This document shows, in pieces, positions 7,447 through 14,684 of a DNA stretch of 20,569 nucleotides; within the stretch, counting starts at the first letter, position 1, and every line of letters begins with the position of its first letter. The translations under genes and the position numbers were made by a program. A model generated the notes under the pieces. The model had not been told where the DNA came from and ran no database searches. It saw only the letters and a list, made by a program, of their open reading frames with translations. Source of the stretch: a virus; IMG/VR virus record IMGVR_UViG_3300022198_003008, positions 1 to 20,569 of that record. One strand, 5' to 3'.

Positions 7447-10400
7447 TGGCAACTTTAAAAGAAATACAAGATGCAATTAACAACAAGACGTTTGACCCTA
7501 ATAAGTTAGACAGAAAACAAAGATCACTCGTTGATGAAGCAATTAGAAGAGGATTAATTACAGGACCTTCTGTTGGTGAGATTGAAATGCAAAGATCTCA
7601 AGCTGCAAGAGATGTTGCAACTATGGAAGCTGCTGAAAAAAATCCTATTGGTGTTTATTTAAAACAACAAGACAGTATGTTAGATGGTAGATCTGAAGCT
7701 GTATTAGCTGGTGATTTAATTGGAAGTATTACTCCTTATGTCACTATGAGAAAGAAAATATTTAGTGCAGCTAAGTCTAAAATACCTGGAGATAAATATA
7801 CAGGTTTGTTTGCTAGAACTAAAATGTTTAGTAACTTAGCAGATAAGATGACTACAAGATTACCAGGAAGATTTAAATTACTGGGTGGTGCTTTAAAATT
7901 AATAGCAAGAGCGGCAGATCCAACTGTTGGAAGAATTGTAGCATCTCCGTTAGGTAGAGCAGAAATATATTCTGTATTAGGTGGATCAGCGGGAGCAGGT
8001 GCAGGATCAATAACTTACGATATGTTGAATGAAACTGCTGGGACTTTAGTAATGGATTCTATTGCAGAGGATATGAAAGACATGTCTCCAAGAGAAGTAA
8101 ATACAAATATGTTAGCAAACGCTGCAGACGCAACATTTACTGCATTAGCTTGGAATGCAGGAGCTGCAACACTAACTCCTATTATAACTAAAGGCTTAGG
8201 TAAAATTGGTAGAGCTGCAATTGGTGCTAAATCTAAAAATGCAAAAGAACTAGTAGGTATTGCAAGAGATAAAGGATTACCACTACCGTTAGTAATGACT
8301 GCGCAAGAAGGCACAGGATTACTTGGTGGTTTTGCAAATAAATTTTTTAAAGTTGTTGGTATTATGCCATTCATTAATGGTATTGGTAAAGAAGCTTTAC
8401 AAGGTGCAGAACAAAGAGCAGGAAGAGAATATTTAAATACATCTGTATTAAATTATGGACCTTTAATTAAAACTGGAATGTTATCTGCAACAGTATGGAA
8501 ACAAGCAGAACAAGCATTTATAGAAAACTCAAATTTAATAAATGCGAGCTACAAAGGATTTGAAGCATTAGCAAACACTATAAAAAATCCAAAAGTTATT
8601 CCAACCACACATGTAAGAAAGATGGCGGCAGAATATGTGGATGAACTTGCTATGCAGTATCCAGGAATAAGAGCATATGCAGAAGATAAATTAGGTCCTA
8701 TTAATTTAAAAGAATTAGAAAAATTACGAGGCACTGGAGATCCATTAGCTACATTCTTTAGATATGCTAATCAATTAGAAGATACTATTACTCCACTTCA
8801 ATACAAAGGCTTAATGGAAACTATGAATAATGCTATCTCATCTACAACTTATCAAAACATTAGACCGACTTTATGGTCTATAAGAGAAGCTTTGGAAAAT
8901 GATTTAAATAGTTTTGGTGGTGCAATTACTAAAGAAACATTTATGAAAGATGCTGCATTCAAAGAAGCTTATGATAACTTAGCTAAAACTGCAGGTAAAG
9001 CTGCAGCAGATGCTGATTTAAATTTAATTTTAAAACAATCAGAACAATTAAAAGATCAGTTATACAGAGCTAACGATACATTCTCTACTTTAATGAATTT
9101 TTATCAAAGAGCAGGTATTACAAGAGTATTTAAAGGATATGATTCTACTACATTTACAAACAAAGCATTAGCAGGAATTGGTGGTATTGAACAAAAGAAA
9201 GCACAAAGATTCTTTAATGATTTAGCTAATGATGTATTTACAAGAGGTGATGCAACTGCAATTAAACAATTTAGACAAATATTAGGTGCAGATAAAATAG
9301 TATCTAAAAAAACTGGAAGAGAAATTGGTATTACTAAAGGTGGTGGTGAAGCATTATATAATGCTGCTAAAGCTAGATGGATGTTTAATTCTTTCTATAG
9401 AGGTTTTGATTCTGCGGCATCTCCAGCAGGAAGAACTATGATTGATGAAATCATGAATGACGCTACAGTTAGATCAGGTGTTAATGGAACAGTTGATGTT
9501 ATGGAAGCTATGGCTCAAAGAGGAGAGTTTTTAGATTTTGATATTAAGAAAGTACAATTAGGTAACAGCGTATTTGATGCAACTAAAATTAAATTTAGTC
9601 CTAAAGACACATCTGGATTTAACATTAACAAGTTTTTAAGAGAATTGGGTATAGCAGATCCAACTGATGATGTGGCTAAAGAAAAATTAATTACTATCCT
9701 AGGTGGTAGAGGCCAAGCTAAAGAATTTGAAAAATTCTTAACTTACATGAAAGCTGTTTCTGACACACCTATTGCAGATACATCTACTTTCATGCAAAGA
9801 AGATTACAATTAGGTGGCTTAAATTCATTTGCAGGAGCGGTAGTTCTTGGAGGTTCTGCTGCAGTAAATCCTTTTGCACCTGCTTTATTTGTATTACTTG
9901 GTAGACGTGCAGGTCAAATATTAACGGATCCAATTGCTATGAGAGCTTGGAATGATGCATTAAATCCTGAAGAACAAATTGCATTGTTAATGGGTAAAAA
10001 AGTTGGAGATGGTGTACCAGGAGTTCTTGGTATTGGTCGAAGATATTTTAAAGGTAGAGATATTCAAACAGCAGCTAACATTTTACAAAAGCCAGGAGTT
10101 GTTGCTAGATTAGGTTTAACACAAAAGAGAGAAGCGTTTGCAAGATTAATGAATTATTTAAATGAAAGTGATGCAGATGTTCCTAGAATTAATCCTAAAG
10201 ATGTAAGCCCTGATGAAATTACAGAAAGATTATTACAGTTAGATGCATTAGTGCCTGCACCTATATACAATGAAAAAACTATTCCAAAACAAACTTATGA
10301 AACATTATTTGCTGATGACTTCTCTGGTTCATCTGGAAATTTAGAACAAGATAATAATTCAGTTAATATGTTAAGAGCAGCTACAGGTAATGAAGCAATG

Positions 10401-10604
10401 GTTAATCAAGAAGAAGCTCCTATTGAAGAAGTAGAAAAAACATCTGTTATGGAAGACTTAGAATTTGAAAGCCCAGTACAACCACAACCTATGGTACAAG
10501 GGGCACCGGCTACCGGACAAGTGACACCGGAACAAGTACAAGCATTATTCCCTAACGATCCAACCAGCGCATTGATTGCTGCTAGAAGACAAGGGACAGT
10601 ATAA
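7446..10604 (+). CDS. Large internal virion protein, 1052 aa
   Basis: The largest gene in the window. The start shares one base with the previous stop. The product is mainly helical and contains two hydrophobic Gly/Ala-rich segments, at about 172-200 (YSVLGGSAGAGAGSITYD) and 793-822 (around AVNPFAPALFVLLGRR). The C-terminal 100 residues are acidic and Pro/Gln-rich and finish with PEQVQALFPNDPTSALIAARR, a short ending I associate with the large core protein of marine podoviruses. It is probably a T7 gp15/gp16-like ejected protein by position, though no lytic transglycosylase Glu motif could be seen. Bases 10503-10530 hold three ACCGG elements in the disordered tail, unlike the surrounding AT-rich DNA. 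Confidence 0.75.
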   Translation: MATLKEIQDAINNKTFDPNKLDRKQRSLVDEAIRRGLITGPSVGEIEMQRSQAARDVATMEAAEKNPIGVYLKQQDSMLDGRSEAVLAGDLIGSITPYVTMRKKIFSAAKSKIPGDKYTGLFARTKMFSNLADKMTTRLPGRFKLLGGALKLIARAADPTVGRIVASPLGRAEIYSVLGGSAGAGAGSITYDMLNETAGTLVMDSIAEDMKDMSPREVNTNMLANAADATFTALAWNAGAATLTPIITKGLGKIGRAAIGAKSKNAKELVGIARDKGLPLPLVMTAQEGTGLLGGFANKFFKVVGIMPFINGIGKEALQGAEQRAGREYLNTSVLNYGPLIKTGMLSATVWKQAEQAFIENSNLINASYKGFEALANTIKNPKVIPTTHVRKMAAEYVDELAMQYPGIRAYAEDKLGPINLKELEKLRGTGDPLATFFRYANQLEDTITPLQYKGLMETMNNAISSTTYQNIRPTLWSIREALENDLNSFGGAITKETFMKDAAFKEAYDNLAKTAGKAAADADLNLILKQSEQLKDQLYRANDTFSTLMNFYQRAGITRVFKGYDSTTFTNKALAGIGGIEQKKAQRFFNDLANDVFTRGDATAIKQFRQILGADKIVSKKTGREIGITKGGGEALYNAAKARWMFNSFYRGFDSAASPAGRTMIDEIMNDATVRSGVNGTVDVMEAMAQRGEFLDFDIKKVQLGNSVFDATKIKFSPKDTSGFNINKFLRELGIADPTDDVAKEKLITILGGRGQAKEFEKFLTYMKAVSDTPIADTSTFMQRRLQLGGLNSFAGAVVLGGSAAVNPFAPALFVLLGRRAGQILTDPIAMRAWNDALNPEEQIALLMGKKVGDGVPGVLGIGRRYFKGRDIQTAANILQKPGVVARLGLTQKREAFARLMNYLNESDADVPRINPKDVSPDEITERLLQLDALVPAPIYNEKTIPKQTYETLFADDFSGSSGNLEQDNNSVNMLRAATGNEAMVNQEEAPIEEVEKTSVMEDLEFESPVQPQPMVQGAPATGQVTPEQVQALFPNDPTSALIAARRQGTV

Positions 10605-11002
10605 TGAGTGCATTAAAATTTGTATTTAAAGGTGGAAAAAAATTAATTAAATTATATAGAGGTGAGACTAAAGCTAAAAATTTAGAAGGTGCTAAAGGGG
10701 GTAATCTTTATTATCCTAAAAAAAGTAAAAAGTACCAAGGTAGATGGTTTAGCCCAGACAAAAATGAAGCTAAATATTTTTCTAATGCTAGGGACAAAAG
10801 TCAAAAAGGTGGAAGAATTTTAAAAACAGTAACAGTATCACAAAAAGATTATAATATAGGAAACAAATTATATAAAAAAGTTTTTGGTCCTAATCATTGC
10901 AGGGGCGATCATTGTTTATTACCTACAAAAAATATGAAAGATGTTAAATCACGTACATTTAAAACAGGTGGTTTAAGTAATTATTATAAGGGGATGCTAT
11001 AA
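10604..11002 (+). CDS. Small protein with ADP-ribosyltransferase-like motifs (function uncertain)
   Basis: The 132-aa basic protein begins with a positively charged helix, then KLYRGE (16-21) and, 25 residues on, GRWFSPDKNEAKYFS (46-60). The pair 'YRG ... G-x-W/F-S/T ... A-x-x-Y/F' is the layout of the NAD-binding arginine and second motif in compact ADP-ribosyltransferase-like domains found in phage proteins. The third element, a catalytic Glu, is not evident in VTVSQKDYN. C99 and C104 (CRGDHC) could bind metal. The C-terminus FKTGGLSNYYKGML shares KTGGL with the protein at 2921-3904. It is coupled by single-base TAATG overlaps at both ends. It could be an ejected effector or a degenerate structural domain; the ART reading is a hypothesis. 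Confidence 0.6.
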   Translation: MSALKFVFKGGKKLIKLYRGETKAKNLEGAKGGNLYYPKKSKKYQGRWFSPDKNEAKYFSNARDKSQKGGRILKTVTVSQKDYNIGNKLYKKVFGPNHCRGDHCLLPTKNMKDVKSRTFKTGGLSNYYKGML

Positions 11003-11178
11003 TGCCTAGAAAAACTGCAATGGACAGAATTGAATATCATGAGAAGATCTGTCGAATCATGCAGAAACAAACATTCGAAAGAATTGAAAGAATGGAAAAT
11101 AGAATTATGAGATTAGAAAAATGGATTATTGGTGGATTAGGTGCTATACTTTTAGCTGTACTTTCACAACATTTTTAA
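11002..11178 (+). CDS. 58-aa coiled-coil / membrane-anchor protein (XhlA-like)
   Basis: ATG 11002 overlaps the preceding stop by one base, and the frame ends with TAA at 11176-11178. Residues 8-40 form a charged amphipathic helix with repeated RIE/RME/RLE units (FERIERMENRIMRLEK). Residues 41-58 (WIIGGLGAILLAVLSQHF) form one hydrophobic membrane segment reaching the C-terminus. This 'coiled coil then single C-terminal helix' plan is that of the XhlA/hemolysin-type small phage proteins that sit in the inner membrane near lysis genes. The role here (lysis accessory, membrane anchor, or core cap) is inferred; no endolysin or holin is seen next to it. Context and composition make it a real gene despite its length. 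Confidence 0.7.
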   Translation: MPRKTAMDRIEYHEKICRIMQKQTFERIERMENRIMRLEKWIIGGLGAILLAVLSQHF

Positions 11179-11180
11179 GT

Positions 11181-11202
11181 ATTAACTTCTAATGAAGTTA
11201 GT
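11181..11202 (+). promoter_or_regulatory. Hairpin enclosing the nuclease start codon
   Basis: ATTAACTTC (11181-11189) can pair with GAAGTTAGT (11194-11202), with eight Watson-Crick pairs and one G-U pair, across a four-base TAAT loop. The ATG of the downstream nuclease (11192-11194) lies at the loop/stem edge, and no Shine-Dalgarno sequence precedes it. The fold could limit translation of the nuclease. It is AT-rich, so stability is modest. Confidence 0.4.
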
Positions 11203-11860
11203 AAAAAAATATCCCTACAAACATTATAATAGATTTTCAGATACAACAGGTAGAAAATACTTGGTAGATAATATTAAAGTACCAAGTGTAACTACCATTC
11301 TTAGTGCAACTAAGGATAGAGCTTTTTTAGATAACTGGAGAAGAAAAGTTGGAGATGCAGAAGCTGATAGAATTATGAGACAAGCTAGTACCATCGGAAC
11401 TGAAATGCACCAGGTACTAGAATATACTTTAAATGGTCAAGGCTACTACAACGCTATGGAAGAGGGAACCAAACCTAGAATGATGGCTAAAACTATACTA
11501 GATAATATTAAAATAGATGAAGTATGGGGCAATGAAATAAGTCTAGAATATCAAAATAAATATGCAGGAACTTGTGATTTGACTGCAGTTGCTTATGGTA
11601 AGCCTAGTATTATTGACTGGAAACAATCAAATAGGCCAAAAAAAGAAGAATGGGTAGAAGACTATAAACTTCAGTTGGGTGCCTATTATTTAGCCCATAC
11701 TGCGAATTATGGCCCCATAGAGCAGGGGGTAATAGCTATTTGTACCAGAGACCTTCAATATCAAGAATTCAAACTTACAGAGCCTCAATTAAAAGAATAT
11801 GGAGATAAGTTTTTAGAAAGAGTTGAACAATTTAATAAGTTACAACAACCAGGATCTTAA
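11192..11860 (+). CDS. RecB/Cas4-like PD-(D/E)XK nuclease
   Basis: The 222-aa protein carries the ordered motifs of a RecB-type PD-(D/E)XK nuclease: TIGTEMHQVLE with H73, GNEISLEY with E115, YAGTCDL with D129, IIDWKQS with D142 and K144, and DYKLQLGAYYLA with Q161 and Y165. All expected metal-binding and catalytic positions are present, so it should be active on DNA. Phage enzymes of this type process replication or recombination ends or degrade host DNA. No [4Fe-4S] cysteine set of Cas4 is present. In-frame TAA at 11183 rules out a longer start. It lies between the membrane-anchor gene and the opposite-strand SNF2 gene, overlapping the end of the latter by 21 bases. Its start codon sits in a hairpin. 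Confidence 0.88.
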   Translation: MKLVKKYPYKHYNRFSDTTGRKYLVDNIKVPSVTTILSATKDRAFLDNWRRKVGDAEADRIMRQASTIGTEMHQVLEYTLNGQGYYNAMEEGTKPRMMAKTILDNIKIDEVWGNEISLEYQNKYAGTCDLTAVAYGKPSIIDWKQSNRPKKEEWVEDYKLQLGAYYLAHTANYGPIEQGVIAICTRDLQYQEFKLTEPQLKEYGDKFLERVEQFNKLQQPGS

Positions 11861-13267
11861 ATCTTCTTCACCTAAAGTCTTAGCTGCTATCTGACCTTTG
11901 CTAGTTAAAGACTTCATAATAGCTTCATCAAGAGTACCTTTAGCAACTATATCAATATAAACAACAGTACCCTTCTGTCCCATACGATGCGCACGATCTT
12001 CAGATTGCATTCTAACTTCTAAGTTATAATTATTAGAATAATAAATTACAGTGTTAACAGCAGTAAGGGTAAGACCAAAACCACCAGTAGTAGGATTACC
12101 AACAAGAAATCTTGTTTTAGAATCAGTTTGAATCCTATCCACAGCTTCTTTTCTTTTTTGTACATCTATGTCTCCATATATACTAACTACTGATTCTTTG
12201 CCATATTTGTCTTCTAAGAATTTAATAATTTCATGAATGTTATATAAATAATTAGCCCATACAATTACTTTACCATCTGTTTCTTCTAGTATTTCATCTA
12301 AAGCATTTATTTTAGATTTATGTAAAGTAAGAATTTCGCCATCATCATTTTTAGTAAATCCATTACACACCTGGTGGAGTTTAATAATTTCTGTAAGTTT
12401 ATTGGAAAATGATATTGTACTATCTTCAACAATAGCTAAGGCATTAGTTCTTAATTTTTCATAAATTTTTTTAGATTCACCTTCTAATTCTATGTATCTT
12501 TTTTGTCTAACTTTAGGTTTTAAATCTAAGCATTGGTCTTTACGGATCCTTGTTGCAAATTGTTTTAACTTCTGTTCTAACTCCTCCAGGCGTTTATAAT
12601 ATTTAGGTACACTTATAAAACGACCAGAACCAACTGGTATGTCAGTCATTTCAGCGTATCTATTCCTAAAAGCAAGATAACTACTAAAACCTAATAGTTC
12701 TGGACTTAAAAATTGGCATTGTGTATATAGGTCCAATGGAGATTTTGTTATTGGCGATCCTGTTAATATACGCCTCATATGAGATAGCCTTTGTAGTGCT
12801 AAAATGTTTTTTGTTCTTTTTGCTGATCTGTTTTTTATTGTGGTTGATTCATCCAATACTACAAAATTTAATTTATTTCCTCTAAGATAATCTACACAAG
12901 CATCAAACCCTCTTTTTGTAGATAATGCTTCAACATTAATTAAAAATATTTTTAAGTCTTTAAGTTGTGATAATGCATGATAATCTTTTGGTTTATCAAT
13001 ATTCCATTTGTAAGTTTTATATTTAATTACATCAGGCATGTGAGTTTCTATTTCACTCTCCCAGTTTGTATAAACTGATTTGGGTGCAATGACTAAGGCG
13101 GCCATTATTTTTCTTTGTAGAAAAAGATAAGCCATATTATCTATAGTTACTTTTGTTTTTCCTGTACCCATCTCCATGAAATAAGCCCACTGCGTTTTTT
13201 CAGCGGATTCATTTAGAGCATTTCTTTGATGCTCATATGGGGTAGTCTTATAGGGGTATTTCCACAT
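11840..13267 (-). CDS. SNF2-family DNA-dependent ATPase/helicase
   Basis: The 475-aa protein has a complete superfamily-2 motor: YEHQ (11-14, Q motif), MGTGKT (33-38, Walker A), VVLDEST (136-142; DEST in place of the usual DEAH/DEGH), LTGSP (168-172), and a C-terminal RecA lobe with IVWANYLYNI, VGNPTTGGFGLTLTAV, and QSEDRAHRMGQ (421-431) carrying the arginine fingers R425 and R428. It is a short, single-domain phage SNF2 protein lacking accessory domains. Such proteins move along duplex DNA and are thought to serve replication, recombination or removal of bound proteins. It is the only large gene on this strand, convergent with the nuclease (21-base 3' overlap) and divergent from the replication block. 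No ribosome site precedes the ATG, which lies only 11 bases from a TATAAT box. Confidence 0.92.
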   Translation of the reverse strand: MWKYPYKTTPYEHQRNALNESAEKTQWAYFMEMGTGKTKVTIDNMAYLFLQRKIMAALVIAPKSVYTNWESEIETHMPDVIKYKTYKWNIDKPKDYHALSQLKDLKIFLINVEALSTKRGFDACVDYLRGNKLNFVVLDESTTIKNRSAKRTKNILALQRLSHMRRILTGSPITKSPLDLYTQCQFLSPELLGFSSYLAFRNRYAEMTDIPVGSGRFISVPKYYKRLEELEQKLKQFATRIRKDQCLDLKPKVRQKRYIELEGESKKIYEKLRTNALAIVEDSTISFSNKLTEIIKLHQVCNGFTKNDDGEILTLHKSKINALDEILEETDGKVIVWANYLYNIHEIIKFLEDKYGKESVVSIYGDIDVQKRKEAVDRIQTDSKTRFLVGNPTTGGFGLTLTAVNTVIYYSNNYNLEVRMQSEDRAHRMGQKGTVVYIDIVAKGTLDEAIMKSLTSKGQIAAKTLGEEDLRSWLL

Positions 13268-13278
13268 CTTAAAATTTA

Positions 13279-13305
13279 ATTATATTTTTTTGTTGCAAAC
13301 GTCAA
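13279..13305 (-). promoter_or_regulatory. Promoter of the SNF2 gene, giving a nearly leaderless mRNA
   Basis: On the minus strand TTGACG (13305-13300) is followed, after 15 bases, by a perfect TATAAT (13284-13279). The SNF2 ATG begins at 13267, 11 bases past the -10 box, so transcription should start only about four to six bases before the start codon, leaving no room for a Shine-Dalgarno site. The CGTTTG element occurs twice within 13 bases around the -35 box and might bind a regulator. Confidence 0.55.
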
Positions 13306-13308
13306 ACG

Positions 13309-13333
13309 AATAATTTAAGAGACCAACAGGAGG
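13309..13333 (+). promoter_or_regulatory. Tentative promoter and strong ribosome site of the replication block
   Basis: AATAAT (13309-13314) resembles a -10 box behind a T-rich tract without a clear -35 box; this part is weak. AGGAGG (13328-13333), four bases before ATG 13338, is the strongest Shine-Dalgarno sequence I found in the window and fixes the start of the next gene. Together with the minus-strand promoter it makes this 70-base gap a divergent control region. Confidence 0.4.
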
Positions 13334-13337
13334 AAAT

Positions 13338-13877
13338 ATGGATATAGAAAAAATGTCGAACATTGACATTAGTCAAGATAGTGTAAAATCTATCTCTGCT
13401 AAATGTAATGAGCTTAAAGATCTTAATAAAAAGATTGAAGAAGAAGAAGAAAAATTATCTCTTTTAAAACATAAAAGTCGTGATTTAGAAGAGCGAATCA
13501 TTCCAGAGATGATGCAGGAAGCTGGTGTATCTTTGCTGAAGTTAGCTGATGGATCTACTGTAGAAGTAAAACCATTCTATGCAGCAAAAATTCCTGAATC
13601 AAGAGTTGAGGAAGCCTTCGGTTGGTTAAGAAGTAAAGGGTTCGAAGATTTAATCAAGAACACTGTCACTGCTTCTTTCAATAGAGGTCAAGACAACCAA
13701 GTCTCAGAATTAATAAGAGTCTGTGAGGAACATGGGTTTAACTATAATAAAAAAGAAAAAGTTGAACCGATGACACTTAAAGCTTTTGTTAAAGAACAAG
13801 TTGAAACTGGTAAAGAATTGCCATTTGATTTGTTCGGTGTATACATCGCAAATAAAACAAAAATAACTAACAAATAA
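13338..13877 (+). CDS. Coiled-coil phage protein opening the replication block, function unknown
   Basis: The 179-aa product has a strongly charged coiled coil at about residues 20-58 (NELKDLNKKIEEEEEKLSLL) followed by a small mixed domain with GVSLLKLADGSTVEVKPFYAAKIPESR, EAFGWLRSKGFEDLIKN and ELPFDLFGVYI. I associate this pattern, a helix hairpin then a short beta unit ending before a recombination or SSB-like gene, with conserved but unnamed phage proteins. There is no ATPase or nuclease motif and there are no zinc ligands. AGGAGG four bases upstream fixes the start and predicts high expression. It is first in the replication operon, 11 bases before the SSB-like gene, so a partner of that protein is a reasonable guess. 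Confidence 0.75.
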   Translation: MDIEKMSNIDISQDSVKSISAKCNELKDLNKKIEEEEEKLSLLKHKSRDLEERIIPEMMQEAGVSLLKLADGSTVEVKPFYAAKIPESRVEEAFGWLRSKGFEDLIKNTVTASFNRGQDNQVSELIRVCEEHGFNYNKKEKVEPMTLKAFVKEQVETGKELPFDLFGVYIANKTKITNK

Positions 13878-13888
13878 TAGGTAACAAT

Positions 13889-14683
13889 ATGAAGTTAAAA
13901 GACGGACAATCGAACGAAGTAGCGATTAAACAACAAGCAGGCGCAGTTGCATCTATTAATATAGAGCAATTCGCTGATGAAGGATTTGATAACGTAGACT
14001 CAAATAGTTTAGCGTTACCATTTCTTAAAGTTCTTGGACAACTTTCACCACAAGTCACACAAGGTGATAGTCAATATATAGCGGAAGCTAGACCAGGAAT
14101 GATCTACAACACTGTGACCAACGAGTTATATAATGGAGCAGAAGGTATACGTGTAATACCATGTTTCTATAAACTCGAGTACATCGAATGGAAGGATAGA
14201 GATAAGGGTGCAGTTGCTCCTGTAAATGTTTATCCTGCTGATTCGGATATCATGTCTAAAACTACTAGAGACGAAAAAGGTAAAGATAGACTTGAAAATG
14301 GTAACTATGTAGAGGAAACAGCTTCACATTACATTATGGTGGTGGAACCTGATAAATCTTCTACGGCATTGCTCACAATGAAATCCACTCAAAGAAAAAA
14401 ATCTAAGAAGTGGAATTCTATGATGATGTCTCTCAGACAAAAGAGAAAAGATGGTAAAGGTTTCTTTAGACCTGCACCATTTACTCAAGAGTACCTACTT
14501 AAAACTGTTCTTGAAAAGAACAATTTAGGTTCTTGGTATGGTTGGGAGATCGAGCATATAGGACAAGTGGAGAGCGAAGAAACAATCAAAGCAGCTTTTG
14601 ACTTTTATGAGTCATGCAAAAAAGGTGCTGTGAGAGCAACCCACAACAACGAAGAACAACAGTCAGAAAAAACACCATTCTAA
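13889..14683 (+). CDS. Probable single-stranded-DNA-binding protein
   Basis: The 264-aa protein lacks enzyme motifs but has the traits of a phage SSB-like protein. It has a compact N-terminal domain (residues about 35-110, LPFLKVLGQLSPQVTQGD and EGIRVIPCFYKLEYIEW), a basic middle segment (TQRKKSKKWNSMMMSLRQKRKDGKG), and a C-terminal tail rich in Asn, Glu and Gln that ends in EKTPF. A terminal Pro-Phe after a polar/acidic tail is the partner-binding tip of bacterial SSB, and T7 gp2.5 also ends in an acidic tail with a final Phe. It lies one base before the primase gene, where an SSB is expected. Start ATG 13889 has only a weak AGG upstream. Alternatively it may be a recombination mediator; an OB-fold is not provable by eye. 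Confidence 0.65.
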   Translation: MKLKDGQSNEVAIKQQAGAVASINIEQFADEGFDNVDSNSLALPFLKVLGQLSPQVTQGDSQYIAEARPGMIYNTVTNELYNGAEGIRVIPCFYKLEYIEWKDRDKGAVAPVNVYPADSDIMSKTTRDEKGKDRLENGNYVEETASHYIMVVEPDKSSTALLTMKSTQRKKSKKWNSMMMSLRQKRKDGKGFFRPAPFTQEYLLKTVLEKNNLGSWYGWEIEHIGQVESEETIKAAFDFYESCKKGAVRATHNNEEQQSEKTPF

Positions 14684-14684
14684 T

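Noticed and set aside
8015-8374. A 119-aa open frame on the minus strand inside the 1052-aa gene
   Set aside because: Composition mirrors the Ala/Gly-rich coding strand and no ribosome site or conserved motif is seen.
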